Positions 46,163 through 55,549 of a stretch of 64,000 nucleotides of DNA are shown piece after piece. Location: positions 558,001 to 622,000 of the forward strand of contig NZ_CP042914.1 of the NCBI RefSeq assembly GCF_008065135.1. Reading direction: 5' to 3'. The notes under the pieces were generated by a model, which was given only the letters and a program-made list of their open reading frames with translations, searched no databases and was not told where the DNA came from. The position numbers and the translations under genes were made by a program. This DNA comes from Roseimaritima ulvae. GTDB lineage: Bacteria; Planctomycetota; Planctomycetia; Pirellulales; Pirellulaceae. Numbering within the stretch: the first letter of the stretch is position 1; each line of letters opens with the position of its first letter.

Positions 46163-46518
46163 TGTGGGGACGTGTGGTCGAAATCATGACAGCGGTATGG
46201 TTGGCAGCGAGCCCCTGGATTTTCCGGACCGCAGCCGATACATCGCTGGTGTGGGCCGATCTGAGCATCGCGCTGGCGATCGCTACCTTGGCTGGGTTGT
46301 CCTACTGGAAACCCACTCGGCACGCTCATCTGTTAACTTTACTGGTCGCCACCGGCTTGATCGTCTGGGGGCGACTGGCGGGCACGCCGCCGCCGTATGA
46401 ACATCAGAATCATATCGTGGTTGGGCTGTTTTTATTGCTGATCGCCCTGATCCCCAATGACGCTTCCAATCCGCCGCGGGCGTGGCGGGACGAAGCGTCC
46501 GTGAAGGGCGCAGCATGA
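46162..46518 (+). CDS. SPW-repeat-like small membrane protein
   Basis: Membrane protein of 118 aa; its ATG shares an A with the previous TGA stop. S-P-W at residues 16-18 opens a membrane segment (VWLAASPWIFRTA), the hallmark of the SPW repeat family. Three to four hydrophobic segments follow, with an NHIVVGLFLLLIALIP segment near the end. The second SPW copy is not clear. The function of this family is not known to me. The stop overlaps the next start (ATGA). Confidence 0.7.
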   Translation: MWGRVVEIMTAVWLAASPWIFRTAADTSLVWADLSIALAIATLAGLSYWKPTRHAHLLTLLVATGLIVWGRLAGTPPPYEHQNHIVVGLFLLLIALIPNDASNPPRAWRDEASVKGAA

Positions 46519-47780
46519 TCGCGGGCGGCCCGTCGCCCCGCACACGGCCGCGGCAAGCGAACCAACACATGGAATCCCCTGCTCCTTCACCGCTGATCGA
46601 AATCGGCATCATCGTCGCCGGTGTGCTGGATGACGTGGACGAACGGGCGACGAGCATGGCCACCAAAACCGCGAAAGCGTTTCTGCAGGAGTGCTTTCCG
46701 GAGTTTCGATTCGAACTGTTCGTCGTCCGCCGTCCGGAGTTGGTGGAAACAGGCGTCGTGCAGCCAAGCGTGTTGTTGCAGCAAGCGGTCGAAGATCGCG
46801 ATGCCCAGCATTGGGATTTCTCGCTGGTGCTGACGGCGGCGGATCTGGACAGTATCTACACCGCGCATTGTCTCGCCGCGCTCAGCCGGCCGCTCGACGC
46901 CGCCGTGCTATCCCTGGCCTTGATCGATCCGGTGGCGGTCGGCGAGACGGTGGATGAAGCCTCGCGGGTTCAACGCGTCGCTCACCGCCTCAGCCGGTTG
47001 ATGCTGCATTCGCTGGCCCATCTGGCTGGCCTCAGCAGCAGCGATGAAGCGAACAATTTGATGTTGCATCCCGACGACGCCGGCGACTTGGACGCGATGC
47101 AATCGTTGAACGATGAACAGCTCGAGCAGCAGCGGAGTTCGTTCAGCGAGGTCGCCGACCTACGGCTGGAAGAAGCCAATTCGCGGGGCCATCGGATCAG
47201 TACGCCGGTGTTCGCGCTCCGCGCCGGATGGATCAATCGCCGCGAAATTGTCGAAGCGATTGCCGCGGCGCGTCCCTGGCAGTTCCCGCGTCGGTTGAGC
47301 GGTTTGACGCTGGCGTCGGTTTCCACCGTGGTCGTGTTGTTGATGACCGCCGAAGCCTGGGACTGGGCGTTGTCGCAGTCGTGCGTCAGCCTGACCGTGT
47401 CGACCATCGCCGCGTGGTTACTGACCACCGGCTATGTGATCGTGCGGCAACAATTGTTGCTGCATCACGGTCGCCGCCTAAGCGAGCAGACGGTGGTCAC
47501 GATCGCGTCGGCAATCGGGATCGTGTTGTTCGGAATGATCGTGATGTGGGCAAGCCTGATGCTGATCGGCGTCACGATCAGCAGTACCCTATTCAATGCC
47601 AGCCTGATCGCATCCTGGGCTGCCTCGTCCGAACTGACGGCCGCCGACGTGGGGTTCGTGTTGAAACTGCGAATGTGTGCCATGAGCGCCTCGTTGGGAT
47701 TATTGATCGGCGCGCTCGGGGCCAGTTTTGAATCGCAACATTATTTCCGCCACGTGATCTTCGTCGACGAAGAGGTTTGA
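46515..47780 (+). CDS. metzincin-like (archaemetzincin fold?) protein lacking the catalytic Glu, with C-terminal membrane helices
   Basis: Protein of 421 aa; the start at 46515 overlaps the previous stop (ATGA). An ATG at 46572 is an alternative. Residues about 30-210 look like a small metallopeptidase domain: an alpha/beta start (LIEIGIIVAGVL), the strand FSLVLTAADLDSIY, and the helix LMLHSLAHLAGLSS, close to the zinc motif H-E-x2-H-x2-G-L but with Ser in place of Glu. The last half has four membrane segments (about 270-295, 300-325, 345-375, 390-415). A pseudo-protease or divergent zincin is the best reading; family certainty is moderate. Confidence 0.6.
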   Translation: MIAGGPSPRTRPRQANQHMESPAPSPLIEIGIIVAGVLDDVDERATSMATKTAKAFLQECFPEFRFELFVVRRPELVETGVVQPSVLLQQAVEDRDAQHWDFSLVLTAADLDSIYTAHCLAALSRPLDAAVLSLALIDPVAVGETVDEASRVQRVAHRLSRLMLHSLAHLAGLSSSDEANNLMLHPDDAGDLDAMQSLNDEQLEQQRSSFSEVADLRLEEANSRGHRISTPVFALRAGWINRREIVEAIAAARPWQFPRRLSGLTLASVSTVVVLLMTAEAWDWALSQSCVSLTVSTIAAWLLTTGYVIVRQQLLLHHGRRLSEQTVVTIASAIGIVLFGMIVMWASLMLIGVTISSTLFNASLIASWAASSELTAADVGFVLKLRMCAMSASLGLLIGALGASFESQHYFRHVIFVDEEV

Positions 47781-47909
47781 CTTTGGCGAATCGAAACAGG
47801 AAACTGAACAGCGGAATCATTTCAAGTCCGATGGTTCCGTGCCGCCAAGGGAGCGACATGCGGTTTGCCGGTCGTAAGCTCTTGGTTTTTTTGTGCGCGA
47901 TGTTAAACG

Positions 47910-49340
47910 ATGAGATTGAATATGCTAACGCCCGATGATCGCCGTGGTTTACCGCTTTCCTGGTTGTCCCGAGTGGCCAACGTATCCCGAGTGACGTTGG
48001 TCCTGTGTTTTGTTGGGGCTCTGTTGACACAGGCGATGGACGCGACCTCGGTAAGGGCCGCAGATAGCGAACGGCCGAACGTAATTCTGATCCTGGCGGA
48101 TGATTTGGGCTATGGCGATTTGGCCTGCCAAGGGGCCGCCGACATTCAGACGCCTCATCTGGATCAGCTGTTCGCTCAAGGCCTGACGCTGGAGCGGTTT
48201 TATGCCAACTGCTGCGTCTGTTCACCGACCCGAGCCTCGGTGATGAGCGGCTGTTATCCGGATCGCGTGGGAGTTCCCGGGGTGATTCGCACTCGGGCCG
48301 AAAACAGTTGGGGCTATTTTCAACTGCAACGTGAAACCTTGCCCTCGGTGCTGGCCGACGCGGGATACAAAACCGCAGCAATCGGCAAATGGCACCTGGG
48401 ATTGGAACCGGAGAACCATCCGCTCAGCCGGGGCTTTGAATCCTTTCACGGATTTCTGGGCGACATGATGGACGATTACTACAACCATCGTCGGCACGGC
48501 ATCAACTACATGCGATCCGATCGCGACGAAATCGATCCGCCGGGGCACGCCACGGATTTGTTTTCACAGTGGGCGGTGGAATTCATCGAGCAACAACGCG
48601 ACGGGCAGCGACCCTGGATGATGTACCTGGCATACAATGCCCCGCACACGCCCATTCAGCCGCCGGAGGACTGGAAACAGAAAGTGCTCAAGCGGCAGCC
48701 CGGTATCGATCCTCAGCGTGCTGCGTTGGTGGCTTTGATCGAGCACATGGACGCAGGCATCGGGCGAGTGTTGGCCGCTTTGGATCAGACCGAACAGACG
48801 CAGGACACGCTGGTGATCTTTACCAGCGACAATGGCGGACAGCTGTCGGTGGGGGCGAACAATGGAAAGTTGCGCGGCGGCAAAGGCATGATGTATGAAG
48901 GCGGCTTGCGAGTACCTTGCTGTATCCGCTGGCCGGGGCGATCGCGAGCGGGCACCCGCACGCAGCGGCTCGCATCCACAGTGGACCTGCTGCCGACGAT
49001 TTGTAAGGCCGCCGGCTTGGCCGCTCCCGAAGATCTGGACGGCCAGTCGCTGTTGCCGTTGCTGGAAAATGAAAACGCCAATTGGCCCCAGCGAGAAATC
49101 TATTTTGTGCGGCGTGAAGGGGGCAACCAGTTCGGCGGGCTAACCATTCAAGCGGTGCGGCAGGGTTCCTGGAAGCTGCTGCAGAACACTCCTTACGAGC
49201 CGATGCAATTGTTTGATCTGGAAAACGATCCGCTGGAGCAAAACGACTTGAGTGGCAAGCAGCGGAAGCGCTTCAACGAGTTGTCGGCACGGCTGCGTCT
49301 GCACGTTCAAAACGGCGGCAAAGTACCCTGGCAAAAATAA
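47910..49340 (+). CDS. sulfatase (arylsulfatase A family), exported
   Basis: Second type I sulfatase of the window, 476 aa. After a signal anchor (VTLVLCFVGALLTQAMDATSVRA) it has VILILADDLGYGDL, the formylglycine motif C-S-P-T-R with A-S-V-M-S-G, AAIGKWHLG and VIFTSDNGG. The active-site set is complete, so activity needs only formylglycine maturation. Close to N-acetylgalactosamine-sulfatase-type enzymes in motif layout, though substrate calls from sequence alone are unreliable. It starts 130 bp after the operon before it and may be independent. Confidence 0.93.
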   Translation: MRLNMLTPDDRRGLPLSWLSRVANVSRVTLVLCFVGALLTQAMDATSVRAADSERPNVILILADDLGYGDLACQGAADIQTPHLDQLFAQGLTLERFYANCCVCSPTRASVMSGCYPDRVGVPGVIRTRAENSWGYFQLQRETLPSVLADAGYKTAAIGKWHLGLEPENHPLSRGFESFHGFLGDMMDDYYNHRRHGINYMRSDRDEIDPPGHATDLFSQWAVEFIEQQRDGQRPWMMYLAYNAPHTPIQPPEDWKQKVLKRQPGIDPQRAALVALIEHMDAGIGRVLAALDQTEQTQDTLVIFTSDNGGQLSVGANNGKLRGGKGMMYEGGLRVPCCIRWPGRSRAGTRTQRLASTVDLLPTICKAAGLAAPEDLDGQSLLPLLENENANWPQREIYFVRREGGNQFGGLTIQAVRQGSWKLLQNTPYEPMQLFDLENDPLEQNDLSGKQRKRFNELSARLRLHVQNGGKVPWQK

Positions 49341-49565
49341 CGCTCGCGCCTCGGTATCCGCTTGTGGTGGTCCGCCGGTTCCAGCAGGGTGCGGCAACTG
49401 GACGGTCTCTCTCTGGTGCATTAATGTGGTTCTGGGTGACAAGGTTGGCCGTTTAGGGCGTTGTGTTTTGCGGGGAGCCCCTCGTGGGGGTGGTTCGTTG
49501 CCGGTCATTAAGTTAACGCGGTATTAACAATCCCCTCACGTTTCGTTCATCTCGATCGGGTTCAA

Positions 49566-49612
49566 TTCCACCGTGTGGATGTCATGTCGACATCCCGACT
49601 TTTACGGTGGAA
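49566..49612 (+). promoter_or_regulatory. two-part hairpin covering the start region of the first DUF1559 gene
   Basis: TTCCACCGT (49566-49574) pairs with ACGGTGGAA (49604-49612), and inside it GGATGTC (49577-49583) pairs with GACATCC (49589-49595). The outer right arm includes the only purine-rich stretch before the ATG at 49612 and the A of that ATG. Such a fold would hide the ribosome site, so it could throttle translation. Confidence 0.45.
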
Positions 49613-50721
49613 TGAATTTGTCCAGGCGAAACGGTTTTACTCTGATCGAGATGATGGTGACGATTTCGATCGTTGCCTTGTTGGCGGGTATGTTGATGCC
49701 GGCCATTCATTCGGCGCGTGAAGCGGCGCGGGGCACGCAGTGTCAGTCCAACCTGCACAACTTTGGCGTGGCCCTGATCGGTCGTGCCAATTCGCCTGAC
49801 GGGCGTTTCTGTAGCGGCAACTTCAACTGGGAACGCGACGGCGCGGTCACCGAGGTGGGCTGGGTTGCGGACATGGTGACCCGCGGCGTTATGCCTTCGG
49901 AAATGACCTGCCCTTCCAATATTGCCCAGGCCTCCAAAGCGATTGAGCAGTTGATGGTGATGCCGCTGGCCGACGCTGCGGACGAATCTTGCGTGCCGCG
50001 TTTGGGCCGCCAAGGGTACGTAAATCAGATGGGCGAAACGGTGATGAATCCCTGTCGCCGGATAGTCGCTGGCGGGTATGCACCGGGCAGCGTCCAGCGT
50101 CAGCAAATCATTCAGAAATTGGTGTTGGACGAGGGTTACAACACCAATTATGCCGCCACCTGGTTTTTGGTTCGCAGCGAAGTGTTGCTTGATGAGGACG
50201 GCAACGTGTCGCCGCGGCGGGGCGGTTGTTCCACCAATATTCGCTCGACCAATACAACCCTTGGGCCGTTGACAACCAGTTTGTTGGGCAGCGGCAAGGC
50301 GCCCGCCAACACGGTTCCCTTATTGGCTGATGCCTCGCCTTCGGGGCGGTTGTCGGTAGGCGTCGGGCCCTGGGCGGCCGGGCAAACGTATGCCACCCCG
50401 ATCGTCGGTGCGCCGGCCCATCGTTCGACAGCCCAGCCGCCTTCGTTCGCAGTCGGTACGCCCCGCACGGGCGCCGCGGGTTGGCTGAAAGTTTGGTCGC
50501 GGCAGGTGCTGCAAGACTATCGCGGGATCAGTGCCCACCACCGTGGCTACTGCAACGTGTTGATGGCCGATGGTTCGGTGAAGCAGTTCCATGACGCCAA
50601 TGGCGACGCCATGATCAACAACGGTTTTGACATTGGCAACGGATTTACCAGCGACGAAGTCGAGGTCAAGGCTAAGGGGTTGGCCAGTTATTACACATTG
50701 CGAAGCAAAGGGGAGGGCTAA
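49612..50721 (+). CDS. DUF1559 type II pseudopilin-like protein
   Basis: Prepilin-like protein of 369 aa. The N-terminal prepilin signal is MNLSRRNGFTLIEMMVTISIVALLAGM (G-F-T-L-I-E cleavage and methylation site), followed by a membrane helix. The C-terminus has the H-x9-DG block [17 protein letters not shown] typical of DUF1559 in planctomycetes. It heads a cluster with a second DUF1559, a DUF1573, a PilM fusion and a DUF1559 lipoprotein. An upstream GTG at 49573 is possible. Processing would need a prepilin peptidase encoded elsewhere. Confidence 0.88.
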   Translation: MNLSRRNGFTLIEMMVTISIVALLAGMLMPAIHSAREAARGTQCQSNLHNFGVALIGRANSPDGRFCSGNFNWERDGAVTEVGWVADMVTRGVMPSEMTCPSNIAQASKAIEQLMVMPLADAADESCVPRLGRQGYVNQMGETVMNPCRRIVAGGYAPGSVQRQQIIQKLVLDEGYNTNYAATWFLVRSEVLLDEDGNVSPRRGGCSTNIRSTNTTLGPLTTSLLGSGKAPANTVPLLADASPSGRLSVGVGPWAAGQTYATPIVGAPAHRSTAQPPSFAVGTPRTGAAGWLKVWSRQVLQDYRGISAHHRGYCNVLMADGSVKQFHDANGDAMINNGFDIGNGFTSDEVEVKAKGLASYYTLRSKGEG

Positions 50722-50811
50722 CGACGGCGTGTGAGTTGTCGTGGGTTCTGGTGCTAGTTCTTTACTGTTGAGGCATTCGCCTCGTCCTAATGTCTCTTGG
50801 AGATAAGTTGT

Positions 50812-52089
50812 ATGAAGATTCGAACTTCTCGTAAGGCCTTCACTCTGATCGAGTTGATGGTCGTGATTTCGATCATCGCCTTGTTGGCTTCGATCGCCCT
50901 GCCAGCGCTGCTGCGAGCCCGGGAAACGGCCCGTTCGGCACAGTGCCAGGCAAACCTGAAAAACATCGGTATCGCGCTGCATGACTTTGCCGTCAGCGAT
51001 CCCAGCGGCCGGTTCTGCACCGGTGCCAGCGATTACAGCCGCGATGGCGCCATGGACGAGTACGGCTGGGTGGCTGATATCGTCAACAGCGGCCGCGGCA
51101 ACATGAACGAGTCGCTGTGCCCCAGTAACCCGCTGAAGGGTTCGGAAAAGCTGAACGACCTGTTGGGTAAAGACACCGCCGATACGAAAGACGGTGCGCC
51201 CGCCAGCCGCCTGCTGAAAGGCATCGCCGGCAAGGCGGATTGGAATGGCATTTCGGGTGGCGGGGGGAGCACGTTCGCCGGGACCGCCGTTAACACGCCG
51301 GCACGGGCCGAATTGGTTTCCCGTTACTTCTTGGAAGGTGGCTACAACACCAACTACGCAGCCAGCTGGCACCTCGTCCGCGGCGGTTTGAAATTCGCCA
51401 AACCCGCCAAAGGCAGCTCGGATCTGCTCACCGACTTCTCGGCTGGCTCGCACAAAGGCTTGGGCGGTTCGACCGGTCCCTTGCGTTCTTCGGTGATGGA
51501 CAAAAGCCGCATCTCCAGCAGCAACGTGGGCTTCATTGGCGACGCCGGCCCCGGAGACGTGGACGAAGCCGTGTTGGGCGACGCCCTGTACTTTGGCGAC
51601 GACCGCGTGTTGTTTGCTCGTGGCAACGAAACCGAGCGTCAGTTCATTCCCGCCGGTGACTTTCTGACCGAAGCCTTCAACGACGGCCCCGCCTATTGGG
51701 ACGGCACCACGGGTGATGAGGGAGTGAGGCTGATCGGCCACGGCGAAAACGTATTGGCCAACCGCTTGTGCGAAAAAGGCAGCCCCACCACGTCGGGTTG
51801 CGCCGCGCCCAGCACCACTACCGGAGTCTATATGCAGGACACGCGTGACTGGTTCGCCGTGCACTCGCAAGGTTGCAACATCCTGATGGCCGACGGCAGC
51901 GTCAAAGTCTTTGCCGACCGCAACAACGACGGGTTCTTGAATCCCGGCTTCCCGGTGGCGGACGATCTGAGCGAATCCACCTACCTCCAGATCGGTTACA
52001 CCGACAGCGAAATCGAAATGTCGCGTGACGAATTCTTCGCCGGCATCTTCCTCGATGACTCGGTCTTCAAGGGCACCTTCGAAGACTAA
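50812..52089 (+). CDS. DUF1559 type II pseudopilin-like protein (second)
   Basis: Prepilin-like protein of 425 aa with GGAGA about eight bases before the ATG at 50812. Prepilin site [21 protein letters not shown] (A-F-T-L-I-E, Ala in place of Gly before Phe). The H-x9-DG block is [17 protein letters not shown]. It resembles the preceding gene in length and architecture ([18 protein letters not shown] against GTQCQSNLHNFGVALIG), so the pair probably arose by duplication. Cleavage by a prepilin peptidase with Ala at -1 is less usual and could matter. Confidence 0.9.
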   Translation: MKIRTSRKAFTLIELMVVISIIALLASIALPALLRARETARSAQCQANLKNIGIALHDFAVSDPSGRFCTGASDYSRDGAMDEYGWVADIVNSGRGNMNESLCPSNPLKGSEKLNDLLGKDTADTKDGAPASRLLKGIAGKADWNGISGGGGSTFAGTAVNTPARAELVSRYFLEGGYNTNYAASWHLVRGGLKFAKPAKGSSDLLTDFSAGSHKGLGGSTGPLRSSVMDKSRISSSNVGFIGDAGPGDVDEAVLGDALYFGDDRVLFARGNETERQFIPAGDFLTEAFNDGPAYWDGTTGDEGVRLIGHGENVLANRLCEKGSPTTSGCAAPSTTTGVYMQDTRDWFAVHSQGCNILMADGSVKVFADRNNDGFLNPGFPVADDLSESTYLQIGYTDSEIEMSRDEFFAGIFLDDSVFKGTFED

Positions 52090-52090
52090 T

Positions 52091-53365
52091 ATGTCATTAT
52101 TCGGAATTCGCATCGCGTTGTTTGTCGGCGGCCTGGTTTCGCTGATCTTGGGCGTCGGTTTGTTTGCGACGCAAGTCGAGAACGAACCTTACGGCGTGCA
52201 TGATTTGCAACGCGATAAATGGGACCGGATGCAGGCGGAAATTCGCCAGCGGCAGCGCGATCGCGCTGCCGCGGCTGCCGGCCAGCGAGAGTTGCCGGTG
52301 GTGAAACTCGACCAGCGACAATGCGATTTTGGCAACCAGCAGCCCTATCGCGTCTTGACCCACACCTTCTCCGTCGCCAATGCGGGCCAAGCCGCGCTGC
52401 GGCTGGAATTGAAAAAGACCAGCAGCGAGTCACTGGAGGTAGTGGTTCCCGGCGATCCCATTCCGGCCGGCCAATCGGCTTTGGTAACCGTGCGTTGGAA
52501 GGTCGGCAAAGCCCACGGCGCGGTGCGGGAAACGGTCACCCTGGGAACCAACGACCCCTATCGCCATGCGCTGAAACTGGCGGTCACCGCACGCATCCCG
52601 GTGATCTTGGCGATGACCGAGAAAAAGTTCTCCGCGCCCCGCGTTGAACCGGATCAATTGGTCGCGGCCTCGACGCTGGTCTACAGCCAGTGTTGGGAGG
52701 ATTTTCAAATCAGCGAGGTCCGCTGTGACCTGGAGAATTTCCAATGGGCTGCCGAACCGCTCAGCCCCGCCGAATGTGCCGAGCACGGTTATCTGGCCGC
52801 GTATCGCTTGACGCTGTCGGTGTCGCGAGCCAGCAAGGGTAGCTTTGAACAAGCGGTTCGCATTTCGGTGCGACCGCCCAGCGATGGCTGGCGGCCGGAG
52901 TCCGACGTCGCTGCTGGCGGCGACGATTGGTTTGTGGCGCTGAGCAACGGGAAACCCCTGGTGTTGGATTCGACTTTCTATGGTCGCGTGATCGCTCGCA
53001 TTGGTTTCTACGGTCCCGAATTGCACCTGGACGAAGGGCTGGACATGGGGCTGATCAGCTGTGGTACGCGGCGAGACTTTCCAGTGGTGGTTCGTTATCG
53101 CGGTCAAGTGTTGCCCTCACGCTTGGCGGTTTTGGACATCCAACCGCCTCAGCTGGAAGCCACCATCGAAGCGGTCGCCAGTCGCCCTGGAACCTATCGG
53201 TTGGTGATTACGGTTCCCGCCCACGCCTCGCAAGTGGTGTTTAACGCCAATCAACAACACGGCTACGTCCAGGTTGGCGATCCGGAGCATCCGGAAGTCA
53301 ACAATTGGTTCCCGGTGATGGGCGCCATCTTAAAGGACCGCCAGTCTAGCGCGATACGAGAGTAA
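52091..53365 (+). CDS. membrane-anchored DUF1573 protein
   Basis: Protein of 424 aa from the ATG at 52091, one base after the previous stop. An N-terminal membrane anchor (LFGIRIALFVGGLVSLILGVGLFATQ) is followed by about 50 charged residues and a DUF1573 immunoglobulin-like domain (QCDFGNQQPYRVLTHTFSV, IPAGQSALVTVRWK). Two more beta-rich domains follow. The protein faces the periplasm. Its tight packing between pseudopilin and PilM genes indicates a shared function, perhaps as a stalk or assembly factor; unproven. Confidence 0.85.
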   Translation: MSLFGIRIALFVGGLVSLILGVGLFATQVENEPYGVHDLQRDKWDRMQAEIRQRQRDRAAAAAGQRELPVVKLDQRQCDFGNQQPYRVLTHTFSVANAGQAALRLELKKTSSESLEVVVPGDPIPAGQSALVTVRWKVGKAHGAVRETVTLGTNDPYRHALKLAVTARIPVILAMTEKKFSAPRVEPDQLVAASTLVYSQCWEDFQISEVRCDLENFQWAAEPLSPAECAEHGYLAAYRLTLSVSRASKGSFEQAVRISVRPPSDGWRPESDVAAGGDDWFVALSNGKPLVLDSTFYGRVIARIGFYGPELHLDEGLDMGLISCGTRRDFPVVVRYRGQVLPSRLAVLDIQPPQLEATIEAVASRPGTYRLVITVPAHASQVVFNANQQHGYVQVGDPEHPEVNNWFPVMGAILKDRQSSAIRE

Positions 53366-53371
53366 GTGACC

Positions 53372-55543
53372 ATGAGTACGGAGATTGCCACCTCGGCGTG
53401 TGCCAAATGCAGCCATCACAACGAATCGCAGGCCAAGTTCTGCGGCGGTTGCGGTCAGCCCTTGTGGGAGCCCTGTGGCAAATGTGAGACCACGGTGCGG
53501 ATCGGCACCAAGTTTTGCGGGGGCTGTGGTGAAGACCTGCAACAGCGATTCCAACAACGCCTACAGCAAGCCGAAGACACGCTGCAACAAGCTCGCAAGT
53601 TGGCCGAAGGGTTTGAGTATGACGATGCCCTGACGGTGGCCAAACGCCATCGCAAGCCGGCGGATTATCGCTTCCAAGCGGTCGCGGACCAGTGCGTCCA
53701 GCTGGCTCAGCAAATCGAACGGGCTCGCGATGCCTGGCAAGCCAAAGCCGCCAAGGTGCTAGAGGCGGCGCGTCGTGCGGCCGCAGCGGAAAACCATGCC
53801 AAAACCGCCGCCCTGGTCACCAAGATCCCCGAGCCCTTGCGGTGTGAGGAACTGAAAAACTTGCTGACCAAAAGTCGCTCCGCTGATTCACAGTACAGCC
53901 AACTGCTGGATATGCTCCGCGATGCCCTCCAGCAAAAGCAATACGTGACAGCCGCCAATGCGGTTGAAGGGTTGTTGCAAATCAAACCCAACGAAGCCAA
54001 GTTCGCGCAGGCGGCCAAGAAAATCGGCGACGCCCTGCAGGCTTCCGCCATCCGACGATTCGATCGCGGCGATTACCATGGCACCCTGCAACGCTTGGAG
54101 GCGCTTCCACAATTGGTGCGCAATCCACAAACCGCCGCCATGCTGCGCCGGGCCGGCAACGTGGCTTGGTTGTTCGATCAGTTCGAACGCCAACCCTGGA
54201 CCACTGAAAACCTGTTGCAGTTCAGTCAACGGTTGACTCAGACCGTGCCTCAGGATCCCCGCGGCAAACAGTTGTTGGAACAGGTCCAAGCCAGCCTCAA
54301 GCAACCTCTGGGCGACCCGCGAAGCCTGTATCGCGTGTGGTCCGGCAAGGCAAAGTCTTGGATGGGCGGTCCGGTAAGACTGTTGGCCTTTCCGCAATCG
54401 CTGGAGCTGCCACAGCAAACGCTGTTCAAAAAGCATCCGGGTGAGTTTTGCATCGCCATCGGTTTAGCTCTGCAGGGACTGGGCAAAGGCACGTTTACCG
54501 AAGCCTTGTACCGTGCCGAAACCAAAGGCTTGAAGAAATTGTTTCGCCGCAAAGGCCCTCAGGAATGTGTGGGCGTCGACGCCGGAAGCAGCGCGATCCG
54601 CGCGGTGCGAATGCGGCTCAGCGAGGATGGCGCCATCGAACTGTTGGATGTTTGGCGTCGACAATTTGCGCAGCCCTTGTGCCGATCCGGTTTGGAAATG
54701 CAACAGACGGTGTTGCAAGAGGACGATCTGTTGGCGTTGAAAGAGTGGCTGGGAGAAGGCGAAGCCGAGATCTGGATCAATCAACCGTCACGCGATGTGT
54801 TGGGGAAGTTTGTCGAAATGCCGCCCGTCGGCGACAAGCAACTGCAGCCCCTGATCGAAAAAGAAATCCAGCAACGCTTTCCCTTGGCTGCAGATGAATT
54901 AAATCTGGCGGTGTGGTGCGAAGCGGAGCGAGAGGATCAATCGCGGCAGGTCGTGTTGGTGGCCGCCAAAAAGACGCTGGTCACCCAGCGGATCGCCAAG
55001 TTTCAGGAATTCGGCATCCAGCCCACGGCCGTGCAATGCGAACAGGCCGCCTTGGTCAACTTTGCCGTACTGGAATTTGCCGATCAGTTGCAAACCGAAG
55101 GCGACGACCCCGCCGACGACGCGCCGCCGGCCGTGGCCCTCGTCGACGCTGGCGCCTCCGGCACCACGCTGCTGATCATCACTGCCAACGCTTTCCTGTT
55201 TCGCAGCGTCGACGGCGGCGGGGAAGCGTTAACCGGTCAGTTGGCGCGGAACGCCAAACTGACGGCCGAACAGGCCGAAAAGTGGAAGCACCACCCCGCG
55301 ACCGCCACGGACCCGGCCTCCTGCTTCCCCGCTCTGACCGAACGTATGCAGGGGTCGGTCCAGCGTCTGCGGCGAGCATTTGACGAAGCCCAGCAGCAGT
55401 TGGGCGTGGGGGCGGTGTCGTCGGTGTGGTGTGTCGGTGGCGGCAGCCGCATGCATGGCTGGCCCGTCCCGTGGCTCGATCGCTCGGATGCCGCAAACGA
55501 AGAAACGATGGTTGACCGCGACGACGATTTTGAAATCGGATGA
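53372..55543 (+). CDS. zinc-ribbon / coiled-coil / PilM-like ATPase fusion
   Basis: Cytoplasmic protein of 723 aa. Residues 10-55 hold two zinc ribbons (CAKC...CGGCG, CGKC...CGGCG). A long helical coiled coil covers about 55-300. The C-terminal half is a PilM/FtsA actin-like ATPase: GVDAGSSAIRAVRM at about 401 (phosphate 1), LVDAGASGTTLLII near 590 (phosphate 2), VCVGGGSRMHG near 688 (adenosine). Just before it, GEFCIAIGLALQGL (about 350) resembles the end of another PilM-type domain, so a degenerate first copy is possible. PilM normally bridges the cytoplasm to PilN/PilO in type IV pilus assembly; here those partners are not visible. Confidence 0.85.
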   Translation: MSTEIATSACAKCSHHNESQAKFCGGCGQPLWEPCGKCETTVRIGTKFCGGCGEDLQQRFQQRLQQAEDTLQQARKLAEGFEYDDALTVAKRHRKPADYRFQAVADQCVQLAQQIERARDAWQAKAAKVLEAARRAAAAENHAKTAALVTKIPEPLRCEELKNLLTKSRSADSQYSQLLDMLRDALQQKQYVTAANAVEGLLQIKPNEAKFAQAAKKIGDALQASAIRRFDRGDYHGTLQRLEALPQLVRNPQTAAMLRRAGNVAWLFDQFERQPWTTENLLQFSQRLTQTVPQDPRGKQLLEQVQASLKQPLGDPRSLYRVWSGKAKSWMGGPVRLLAFPQSLELPQQTLFKKHPGEFCIAIGLALQGLGKGTFTEALYRAETKGLKKLFRRKGPQECVGVDAGSSAIRAVRMRLSEDGAIELLDVWRRQFAQPLCRSGLEMQQTVLQEDDLLALKEWLGEGEAEIWINQPSRDVLGKFVEMPPVGDKQLQPLIEKEIQQRFPLAADELNLAVWCEAEREDQSRQVVLVAAKKTLVTQRIAKFQEFGIQPTAVQCEQAALVNFAVLEFADQLQTEGDDPADDAPPAVALVDAGASGTTLLIITANAFLFRSVDGGGEALTGQLARNAKLTAEQAEKWKHHPATATDPASCFPALTERMQGSVQRLRRAFDEAQQQLGVGAVSSVWCVGGGSRMHGWPVPWLDRSDAANEETMVDRDDDFEIG

Positions 55544-55549
55544 GCCGGA

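Noticed and set aside
49545-49600. tRNA (GGTTCAATTCC resembles a T-loop)
   Set aside because: The arms on either side do not pair as a T-stem or acceptor stem; the bases are explained by the hairpin before the DUF1559 gene.
50320-52113. 597-codon antisense frame
   Set aside because: Covers two DUF1559 genes with clear prepilin signals; no domain visible.
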